NCBI GenBank assembly: GCA_027335545.1
Contig: DAHWHV010000412.1
Coordinates: 1 to 5,542, forward strand
Direction of reading: 5' to 3'
Origin: Clostridia bacterium
GTDB taxonomy: Bacteria > Bacillota_E > RBS10-35 > JAJYVN01
DNA: 5,542 nucleotides
Part shown: positions 1 to 4,435 of the stretch, one piece after another
Numbering within the stretch: position 1 is the stretch's first letter
Layout: every line of letters begins with the position of its first letter
Notes under the pieces: model-generated
Databases searched by the model: none
Told to the model about the DNA's origin: nothing
The model's input: only the letters and a program-made list of their open reading frames with translations
Translations under genes and position numbers: made by a program

Positions 1-163
1 ACCGCAACGGCCGCACGATTTCGGCGGAGGGGCGACCACGGTGGCGGTGCACGGAGGGGCTCCCCAGAGCCGCCGTACGCCCCGAGTTGTCGCCAACCGC
101 TGCTAGCCCTTGTCGCTGAGGCCGTCTGCCGAGAACGCCGCGGCCCTGCGGAGCCGCGCACGG

Positions 164-178
164 CCCCCCACAGGGGGG
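164..178. repeat. Short hairpin C6-ACA-G6
   Basis: Six C (164-169), a three-base ACA loop and six G (173-178, within a run of eight G to 180) form a perfect stem. No T run follows on either strand, so it is not a typical intrinsic terminator. The G-run could pair or stack in other ways. Function unknown. Confidence 0.4.
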
Positions 179-388
179 GGCGGGATGGGCAACAGGGTGC
201 GCGGCGGAGGGGGCACGCGCCCAGGCGTTGCGCGAACCGCAGCCGTGGAGCCGGAAGGGGTGGGCCCTGGGCCCCACCGAGACCCCACGCTGATGCTGGG
301 CCTTCGGCGCCCCCAGAGGCGGCTCGGCCAAAGCCGTTCGTCGTCCCCCGCCCGTGACCTCTGGTGGGCGCCGTGCCAGCAGGGTGGC

Positions 389-544
389 GTCGTGGCGCGA
401 GGGGGCTTTGGCTCTGAACCCCACTTTCGCGAAGGGACGGCCGATCGCCTTGGTGTGCAGGGGCCGGCCCCGCGCCACGACCTCACGCCCTCGCGTCGGG
501 GGGCCTTCTGCACAAGCGGTGTCCGCCTGGCACTGCGAGATTCA
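389..544 (-). repeat. Structured repeat copy A (modules 1 and 2)
   Basis: Read on the minus strand, bases 544 to 481 (module 1) match plus-strand 2572-2636 at 56 of 64 positions plus one single-base indel. Bases 480 to 434 (module 2) match plus-strand 3001-3047 at 38 of 47 positions. Module 1 can form an outer stem CTCGC/GCGAG enclosing a small GCGG-ACA-CCGC hairpin. Module 2 opens with the left arm of an 11-bp perfect inverted repeat (471-481 with 389-399). It then carries the palindrome GGGGCCGGCCCC (460-471) and further short stems. The element starts 80 bases past the stop of the coiled-coil gene, in that gene's sense direction. It could be a structured RNA, a 3'UTR element or a non-autonomous mobile repeat. 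Similarity and pairing are seen directly; function is unknown. Confidence 0.7.
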
Positions 545-623
545 GGATGAACGATTACGCAGGGCACCGCCTGGCCGTTCGCTACAGCCCCGCGCCCTCG
601 CCGGTCCCTGGGGCTTGGCGGGC

Positions 624-1040
624 CTACGCGCCAGGCAGCAGCACTTTCACGAGCAGGCCGATGATGGCGACGAGCAGCACCCCGATGAACCAGCGCTGCT
701 CCCCGCGCAGACGGTCTATCTTCATGTCCAGGCCGGTGTACTGACGCTCCATCCTGGCCTCCAGCCCGTCGATGCGGCGGTCCATCTTGACCTCAAGCGC
801 GTCGATGCGGCGCTCCATCTTGGCCTCCAGCGCGGCGACCCGGTGCTCCGCATTGGCTGCGAGCGCGTCGACCTTGGCGTCCAGCGCCTTGACGGCCGCG
901 CGCGTCTCGCCCTCCGCCCGCTGGAGATCCTCTACACGCTGTGCCAGCAACCAGACCGGGTCGGCGGGTGGCCGCCCGCCGGAAGCCCCGGGTTCCTGCG
1001 TCCCCGCCATCTCCGCCGCTGCGCTCGCCGCGGCTTCCAC
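624..1040 (-). CDS. Membrane-anchored coiled-coil protein with 11-residue repeats
   Basis: A 138-residue protein starting at GTG 1040. A perfect AGGAGG six bases upstream fixes this start; the longer TTG frame from 1097 would begin inside the promoter. Residues 1-28 are Ala/Gly/Pro-rich and probably disordered. Residues 30-112 are a charged helix, and residues 67-110 are four consecutive 11-residue repeats of the type R-(I/V)-x-x-L-(E/D)-x-(K/R)-(M/I)-(E/D)-R, a hendecad coiled-coil pattern. Residues about 117-135 are one hydrophobic segment, followed by only three residues. The protein is therefore likely tail-anchored, with the coiled coil on one face of the membrane, and likely forms oligomers. 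Similar helix-plus-C-terminal-anchor layouts occur in XhlA-like and DUF1640-like proteins, but I cannot assign a family or partner. It is transcribed from its own promoter, divergently from the four-helix membrane gene. Confidence 0.85.
   Translation of the reverse strand: MEAAASAAAEMAGTQEPGASGGRPPADPVWLLAQRVEDLQRAEGETRAAVKALDAKVDALAANAEHRVAALEAKMERRIDALEVKMDRRIDGLEARMERQYTGLDMKIDRLRGEQRWFIGVLLVAIIGLLVKVLLPGA
711..842 (-). repeat. Four 33-bp tandem repeats inside the coiled-coil gene
   Basis: The four 11-residue units of the coiled coil are encoded by four adjacent 33-base units that still resemble each other in DNA, for example CTCCATC and GTCGATGCGGCG recurring on the plus strand. This suggests recent expansion by unit duplication. 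Such arrays can change copy number between strains while keeping the frame and the 11-residue periodicity. Confidence 0.7.
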
Positions 1041-1046
1041 CGTCCC

Positions 1047-1052
1047 CCTCCT
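1047..1052 (-). promoter_or_regulatory. Ribosome binding site AGGAGG of the coiled-coil gene
   Basis: A perfect AGGAGG on the minus strand, six bases before the GTG at 1040. It decides the start against the longer TTG frame opening at 1097 and the internal ATG at 1010, neither of which has such a site. Confidence 0.85.
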
Positions 1053-1068
1053 CCCGTGCCACGAACTG

Positions 1069-1097
1069 ACAATAACTGGCTCTAGCGGTTCGGTCAA
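1069..1097 (-). promoter_or_regulatory. Sigma70-type promoter of the coiled-coil gene
   Basis: On the minus strand a -35 box TTGACC (1092-1097) and a -10 box TATTGT (1069-1074) are separated by exactly 17 bases. Transcription would start near 1062, leaving a leader of about 20 bases that carries the AGGAGG site. The AT-rich -10 area stands out in very GC-rich DNA. Confidence 0.75.
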
Positions 1098-1420
1098 GCG
1101 GCCGAGTGCACGCCTGCGCGCGGTCTGTCACCCAGTGGGGGTGGCTCGCAGCTGGAGCCTGCCCGCCGCCCGGGGCACCCGGTGGCGGGCACGGGCGTCC
1201 GGTGCTTGGGCGGCCCTGGGGGTCCGGTGCACGGCACCTGCGGCGCTTATGGCGGCGCCGTCCGGCGGGCGCCCCGCTGGGAGCGTGCGCGCGGGGCCGG
1301 CCCGGCCTGCCTCGGCCCGCCCCGCCTGCCACCCCTCCGCCGGACCCGTGGCAGGAACAGCCACGGGTCCCCGCGCCCCACGCCCGCCCTGGCCCGATCG
1401 GCCCCGCGCAGAGCGGCCTG
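1098..1420. other. Divergent intergenic region, no convincing gene
   Basis: The open frames here, in all orientations, give low-complexity Arg/Pro/Gly/Ala translations and no recognisable domain. The region separates the minus-strand coiled-coil promoter from the plus-strand membrane gene. It contains the 1342-1370 hairpin and a nearby direct repeat of GTCCGGTGC (around 1199 and 1222). No RNA gene was recognised. Confidence 0.55.
1342..1370. repeat. 11-bp perfect hairpin without T run
   Basis: GGACCCGTGGC (1342-1352) and its exact complement GCCACGGGTCC (1360-1370) enclose a seven-base loop AGGAACA. Neither side has a T run, so an intrinsic terminator is unlikely. A protein binding site or transcript-stabilising hairpin is possible. 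Confidence 0.6.
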
Positions 1421-1452
1421 AGGGCCCATGCCGGCTCTGCCCCATGGGCCCT
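1421..1452 (+). promoter_or_regulatory. Inverted repeat abutting the putative -35 box (operator or terminator)
   Basis: AGGGCCCATG (1421-1430) and CATGGGCCCT (1443-1452) are perfect 10-base complements around a 12-base spacer, which contains a further GGC-TCT-GCC mini-hairpin. The right arm is followed directly by TTG, the start of the putative -35 box of the four-helix gene. It could be an operator for a dimeric repressor, or a terminator-like hairpin insulating the gene from upstream plus-strand transcription (TTT at 1452-1454). The sequence alone does not decide. Confidence 0.5.
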
Positions 1453-1480
1453 TTGCCCGCCCCAGGGCGTGGCCTATCCT
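1453..1480 (+). promoter_or_regulatory. Putative promoter of the four-helix membrane gene
   Basis: TTGCCC (1453-1458) and TATCCT (1475-1480) lie 16 bases apart. Transcription would start near 1487, past the ATG at 1482 and about 30 bases before the start chosen at 1521. Each box deviates from consensus at two positions, so this is a moderate call. Confidence 0.45.
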
Positions 1481-1520
1481 CATGGCCGCCGGAGACGGCA
1501 AGAAAGGTGTCGAAGTCGTG

Positions 1521-2009
1521 ATGCAGGGGTATGTCGCAGAGACCCGCTTGCACCAGGATGAAGGGCTGCCCCACACCGGCGGCTTGGCGGCCCGTGGGGC
1601 CTTCGCCGGGCTGAAGTGGCTGCGCTTTTCGATGGTGGTGCTGGCGCTGCTCGACGCCGCCGCGCACCTGTTCGCGAGCCCTGGCCAGACCCAGGCGGTC
1701 ACCTTCTGGCTGGAAACCGAGGTGGCCGCCTACGTGCTGGTATCGGTGGTCTACCTGCTGGGCCTGCGCAGTTGGTACACGCCGGCCATCGCCTACTCCG
1801 TGCTCAATCTGGTGATCTTCTTCCTCTCCGCGTTCGTCGCCTTGCCCGGCATCACCCACGGCACACTGATCGGCCACGTGGAGTTCGCCCAGTACTCCTT
1901 CGGCCGCGCGTTCTCCCTGCTCGCCTGGGTCTACCTGATCGCCGCGGGACTCGTGCTCAACCGGTTGGACAAGGGGAGCAAGCTCGACGCCCTGCTACGC
2001 GAGAGCTGA
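1521..2009 (+). CDS. Four-helix integral membrane protein of unknown function
   Basis: A 162-residue protein from ATG 1521. GTG 1518 is an equally plausible neighbour start, with AAAGG at 1503-1507 as ribosome binding site. The upstream ATG 1482 has no such site and lies before the predicted transcript start. After a 30-residue polar N-terminus there are four hydrophobic segments, about residues 34-52, 62-82, 88-108 and 128-146, then a short charged tail (RLDKGSKLDALLRES). Helix 1 carries D45 and H49 on one face. The loop before helix 2 has E65 and E67. The loop between helices 3 and 4 is rich in G, H and E (H113, H119, E121). Such buried or facing acidic and histidine residues suggest proton, metal or cofactor handling, but this is inference. 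I do not recognise the family. Strong C/G-ending codon use in this frame supports a real gene, and a terminator follows 12 bases after the stop. Confidence 0.85.
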   Translation: MQGYVAETRLHQDEGLPHTGGLAARGAFAGLKWLRFSMVVLALLDAAAHLFASPGQTQAVTFWLETEVAAYVLVSVVYLLGLRSWYTPAIAYSVLNLVIFFLSAFVALPGITHGTLIGHVEFAQYSFGRAFSLLAWVYLIAAGLVLNRLDKGSKLDALLRES

Positions 2010-2020
2010 AGCAGCAGGCA

Positions 2021-2055
2021 GGGGCCGTGGCCGCGGCACAGCGGTCCACGGCCCT
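2021..2055 (+). terminator. Hairpin terminator after the four-helix membrane gene
   Basis: GGGCCGTGG (2022-2030) pairs with CCACGGCCC (2046-2054). The stem continues inside with CCGC/GCGG (2031-2034, 2041-2044) around the loop GGCACA, with one bulged T. TT follows. The T tract is short, but the position 12 bases after the stop and the stem length (13 bp in all) support a terminator. Confidence 0.6.
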
Positions 2056-2571
2056 TACCCGCCCGGTGATCGGGCCCCTGGCGCGCCGAAACGGGTCGAG
2101 GCGGCGCAGGCCGCGCGGCGACAGGCCGCCGGTGCGCACCCGTGCGCGCAGGCCGCCGGCCCGGGCCGAGAGAGCCCCCCAGGCCGCACGCACCGGCGCA
2201 CGGGCGCGGGCATATGCTGGATCGCGGCGGGCGGGCAACGCTCAGACCCATGCCGGACCGCCTCCGAGAACGCGCTCCTCTGCCTTCGTCTTCCATCTCT
2301 AGGACGTCGTTCCTCGACCACACACCCGACCGGATCCTCGCGCCCGGCTACCACTGCTCTCCTCGATCTCCGGGGCGGCCGCCGCCGCCGCACCCTCGGC
2401 GGATGGCCGACTCCAAGGGAGATCGATGCGTGCCCCGTTGCAAGAGCAGATCGGGAGGTGCCCCGCGTCCCGTCAGACGACACTCCTCTGCGCGGGGCCG
2501 GTCCTCGGACCGGCCCCGTCTTGCGCGGCCGGCCAGGGGAGCGGCAGATCCCCGTAGGCACGGGGTGAACG
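2056..2571. other. Non-coding region without convincing gene
   Basis: Open frames on both strands translate to Arg/Pro/Ala-rich low-complexity sequence without domains. I see no tRNA, rRNA or known riboswitch signature. The only clear element is the hairpin at 2493-2518. If transcription passes the 2021-2055 hairpin, or starts within this stretch, the product would be an untranslated RNA ending near 2520. Confidence 0.55.
2493..2518 (+). terminator. Strong isolated hairpin, likely terminator
   Basis: CGGGGCCGGTCC and its perfect complement GGACCGGCCCCG give a 12-bp uninterrupted inverted repeat around TC; sterically about 11 bp with a four-base CTCG loop. TCTT follows at 2519-2522, a weak U tract, so plus-strand termination is likelier. 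No plus-strand gene ends nearby (the closest stop is at 2009). It may end an unrecognised small transcript, catch read-through or act as an attenuator. Confidence 0.5.
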
Positions 2572-2636
2572 TGCATCTCGCAGTGTCAGGCGGACGCCGC
2601 GTGCGCGGAAGGACCCCGCGACGCGAGGGGGTGAGG
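2572..2636 (+). repeat. Structured repeat copy B (module 1 only)
   Basis: Sixty-five bases match the reverse complement of 481-544 with eight substitutions and one single-base indel. The outer CTCGC/GCGAG stem and the inner GCGG-ACG-CCGC hairpin are kept. Module 2, which follows module 1 directly in copy A, is missing here; the next sequence is unrelated and carries the 2683-2711 promoter. The last 12 bases, GGGGGTGAGGGG (2627-2638), also occur exactly at 2984-2995 in copy C. Confidence 0.7.
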
Positions 2637-2682
2637 GGCATAGGCGCTAACTTGGGGCTTGGCGCCGATTAGGCTGGGGCTC

Positions 2683-2711
2683 TTGACATTGAGGAGACCG
2701 GGGGGTACGGT
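2683..2711 (+). promoter_or_regulatory. Strong sigma70-type promoter without recognisable gene
   Basis: A perfect TTGACA (2683-2688), a spacer of exactly 17 bases and TACGGT (2706-2711, matching the key T, A and final T). A transcript would start near 2718. The frame opening at GTG 2721 would be almost leaderless, and its 195-residue translation loses protein-like character after the first dozen codons. The product is more likely a non-coding RNA; local stems at 2754-2759/2805-2810 and 2826-2832/2851-2857 would lie near its 5' end. Confidence 0.55.
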
Positions 2712-2983
2712 ACGGTTGAGGTGGTCTCCCTCGACGCCGTGGTGGACCCCGCCGTTCTGGATAGGGGAGGCCGAGGCCCCGTTCCCTCCGCGTTCGTCGG
2801 CAATCAGAACACCCGACCCGAAATGCCGTCGCTCGACGCACGGCGATGGCGCGACGGAATCCGTGCACGGACCAATTTATTCCCGCCCAGGCCCTTAGGG
2901 ACGAATCAGACGTTCACAGCCGCCATTCCCCAAGCATTTCCCGCCTCGGAAGGCGGCTCTGCGGTGCCAAAGTTAGCGCGTGT

Positions 2984-3074
2984 GGGGGTGAGGGGTGCGG
3001 TCGTGCCGAGGGGCCAGCCCCTGGGCACCAGGGCGACGGGCCGCCCCGCGGATCAGCCTGCGCGCCTCGCACGG
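2984..3074 (+). repeat. Structured repeat copy C (module 2, with the end of module 1)
   Basis: Bases 3001-3047 match the minus strand of 480-434 at 38 of 47 positions, and 2984-2995 is the exact module 1 end also present in copy B. A closing stem pairs 3001-3011 with 3065-3074 (ten pairs including one wobble, with C3006 bulged). The left arm is at the same alignment position as the 11-bp stem of copy A. Inside are GGGG-CCAG-CCCC (3010-3021) and GGGCG/CGCCC. Relative to copy A, one pair changes from C-G (472/398, minus strand) to A-T (3009/3067), a compensatory change. Confidence 0.6.
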
Positions 3075-3411
3075 AGGGGCCGCGCTGCCCATGGTGGAAG
3101 CCGCCGGCCACACACCGCCTGCGTGCGCCCAGGTGCGGACGCCGGTGCCCTGGGATGTGGCTACGGGATGCTCTGCGTCGGTTCCCCGGGCGGGTATGGC
3201 CTAGCGCCCTCGCCGCGCGGGGATGCCGGGGGTGGCGACGAGCTGGTCGGTAGGGGGCGGGCGCCGCAGCCGGGGCCAGGCGGCGGGTCACCCAACACCA
3301 CGGCATGACGGGGCGTCACTTCGCAGGAGTCCGCCATGCCGGCGGGGCCGGCGCCACGCGGCATGAAAAAGGGGAGGCCGACTCGCGCGCCGCGGTCTAG
3401 TAGGTCGCTGC

Positions 3412-3452
3412 GGGCCGAACCTACCACGGGTAGTGAGCCCGGCGGCCTTTTT
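3412..3452 (+). terminator. Possible terminator with T5 tract
   Basis: GGGCCG (3412-3417) can pair with CGGCCT (3443-3448, one G-T pair). The stem encloses a CTACC-ACG-GGTAG hairpin (3421-3433) and is followed by T bases to 3452. This is the only T5 on the plus strand of the window, which makes it a candidate end for a transcript from the 2683-2711 promoter. The stem is short and the branched fold is not typical, so confidence is low. Confidence 0.3.
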
Positions 3453-3490
3453 CACAGGAGCCACACCCATGCGGTTCTGCTACCCCAGAA

Positions 3491-3504
3491 GGCGGCGCTC
3501 CGCC
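3491..3504 (-). terminator. Weak hairpin downstream of the acetyltransferase gene
   Basis: On the minus strand GGCGG-AGCG-CCGCC is followed by TTCT, about 70 bases past the stop at 3572. It is the closest terminator-like structure to the end of the acetyltransferase gene, but the stem is only five pairs and the U tract is poor. Confidence 0.25.
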
Positions 3505-3571
3505 CAACGGTAGCCGTCGCCCCGCGCCTCCTCATTGGCCGCCGGTGGCGCCCCGGGACCCTGAGGCTGCT

Positions 3572-4165
3572 TTACGAGCCGGCGGCCACCTCGTCGGTGT
3601 CCGCTTCGCCCGGCGCGTCCACGCGCATCAGCCAGAGGTCCTCCAGCCCGTCGCGCTCGTGGCGGCCGGCGCGCAACCGGGCCTCGCGGCGGAAGCCGCA
3701 CCGCTCATAGGCACGCACCGCGCGCACGTTCCAGGTGGCCACACGCAACTGCACGCTGCGCAACCGCCAGTGCCCGAAGGCCAACTCCAAGAACTGTCGC
3801 AACGCCTCGGTGCCGTAGCCCCGTCCCCAGGTGGCGCGGTCGCCGAGGCAGATGCGCAACTCACCGCTCCGCCGCCGCCAGTTGGTGTCGCGTAGCTCCA
3901 CCCAGCCCAGGACCAAGCCGTCCAGGGTCTCGATGACCCGGAGAAGGTAGGCGCAGCGGGCCATGGGCCGCCGGCCGGGCATCCCGCGACCCTGGCCCGG
4001 CACCCACTCGCCGGGGTCGGCGACGCGCCCTGCGGCGTAGGCCCCCAGGAACAGGCGGCGCAACTCCTGGTCGGCGGCCCAGTCATGGAACAGGGTCACG
4101 TCGGAGGGAAGCATGTGGCGCAGGCGCACACGGCCGCCTGCGGGGCCCTGCGGCTCGTCCGACAA
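3572..4165 (-). CDS. GNAT family N-acetyltransferase, RimJ/RimL type
   Basis: Predicted to transfer an acetyl group from acetyl-CoA to an amine. Counting from TTG 4165 (197 residues), the fold begins near residue 12 (RVRLRHMLPSDV). The segment LVLGWVELRDTNWRRRSGELRICLG (about 84-108) is the strand pair leading to motif A. WGRGYGTEALRQFLELAF (113-130) is the acetyl-CoA pyrophosphate-binding loop and helix. ATWNVRAVRAYERCGFRREARLR (143-165) is the conserved N-x-x-A-x-x-x-Y-E-x-x-G-F block of the RimJ/RimL-like branch. A Gly/Arg/Pro-rich insert lies around residues 43-70. The start is uncertain: the frame is open to GTG 4288, with GTG 4186 between, but those residues are Pro-rich with untypical codons and lack a binding site. 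GAGAGGA (4177-4183) precedes TTG 4165. Substrate unknown; the neighbouring ATP-grasp ligase suggests a peptide or amino-acid amine, which is inference. Confidence 0.85.
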   Translation of the reverse strand: MSDEPQGPAGGRVRLRHMLPSDVTLFHDWAADQELRRLFLGAYAAGRVADPGEWVPGQGRGMPGRRPMARCAYLLRVIETLDGLVLGWVELRDTNWRRRSGELRICLGDRATWGRGYGTEALRQFLELAFGHWRLRSVQLRVATWNVRAVRAYERCGFRREARLRAGRHERDGLEDLWLMRVDAPGEADTDEVAAGS

Positions 4166-4435
4166 CAGCCCACCGTTCCTCTCCACGGGGCGCGGTGTGG
4201 CGCGGGACGCCCCCGGCGCACCGTCTGCCGTCGGCGTTCCCTTCCGGTTCGGCGGCTTCGGCGGCTCAGGAGCCGCCCCCTGCGGCACAGGCGGCGTGGG
4301 ATGCTGGAAGCGGTAGCGCCTCGGCGTCGGTCCGCCTGACAGGGGGGTGCCCCAGATGGACGGGCAGCTACTGACACCGCGGCGCAGGGGGAGCGTGGGC
4401 CCGTCGGCGGGGCAGCGGACAGGCCGCGCACCGGC
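4166..4435. other. Gap between ligase and acetyltransferase genes
   Basis: If the acetyltransferase starts at 4165, 270 bases separate it from the ligase stop. The gap contains a 7-bp hairpin GGCGGCT-CAGG-AGCCGCC (4260-4277) without a T tract. No clear minus-strand promoter or terminator is visible, so read-through from the ligase gene is possible but not shown. Confidence 0.4.
4177..4184 (-). promoter_or_regulatory. Probable ribosome binding site of the acetyltransferase gene
   Basis: GGAGAGGA on the minus strand lies 11 bases before TTG 4165. The alternatives GTG 4186 and GTG 4288 are preceded by C-rich sequence without any Shine-Dalgarno match. The spacing is slightly long, so the call is tentative. 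Confidence 0.45.

Larger units (their letters stand above)
1..623. other. Non-coding region with no convincing gene; holds repeat copy A
   Basis: Several open frames cross this stretch on both strands, but their translations are arginine-, proline- and glycine-rich with no domain, hydrophobic core or consistent codon pattern. They look like by-products of high GC. What can be seen instead is secondary structure: a C6-ACA-G6 hairpin at 164-178, an imperfect GC hairpin at 259-278, and the structured repeat at 389-544. I found no tRNA or rRNA signature. The coiled-coil gene to the right transcribes towards this region, so its 3' untranslated part probably runs into it. Confidence 0.6.
2712..3571. 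other. Non-coding region downstream of the orphan promoter
   Basis: Eight hundred and sixty bases with no credible protein gene. Visible structures are GTTCTG/CAGAAC (2754-2759 with 2805-2810), CCGTCGC/GCGACGG (2826-2832 with 2851-2857), the palindrome CCGTGCACGG (2861-2870), a 6-bp stem with CGGA loop (2941-2956), repeat copy C, TGACG-GGG-CGTCA (3306-3318) and the T5 hairpin at 3412-3452. The part around 2870-2940 is clearly more AT-rich than its surroundings. Two ribosome-binding-site-plus-ATG pairs occur (3325-3338 and 3456-3471), but neither opens a convincing gene. Confidence 0.55.

Noticed and set aside
49..60. GCACGGAGGGGC repeated at 3069-3080
   Set aside because: A single 12-base match without similar flanks, compatible with chance.
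354..1085. 243-residue plus-strand frame
   Set aside because: It is antisense to the coiled-coil gene; its Leu/Asp/His-rich repeats are the reverse reading of the 33-bp repeats.
1041..1097. N-terminal extension of the coiled-coil protein to TTG 1097
   Set aside because: The TTG lies inside the -35 box of the promoter, and a perfect AGGAGG points to GTG 1040.
1128..1877. 249-residue minus-strand frame
   Set aside because: It overlaps the four-helix membrane gene in antisense, and its His/Gln/Gly-rich translation shows no domain.
2721..3308. 195-residue frame directly behind the orphan promoter
   Set aside because: Its first dozen codons look plausible, but the rest is Arg/Gly/Pro-rich with random third positions and no domain, and it would be almost leaderless without a binding site.
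3366..3370. T5 on the minus strand as a terminator for the acetyltransferase gene
   Set aside because: No stable stem precedes it on the minus strand, and it lies about 200 bases past the stop.
3336..3710. 124-residue plus-strand frame with a good AGGAG-ATG start
   Set aside because: Codon use is poor, the translation has no domain, and it runs antisense into the well-supported acetyltransferase gene.
4330..4342. Possible fourth repeat copy sharing TGTCAGGCGGAC (minus strand) with copy B
   Set aside because: Only 12 bases match exactly; matches of this length are expected by chance in a GC-rich window, and the flanks do not align.
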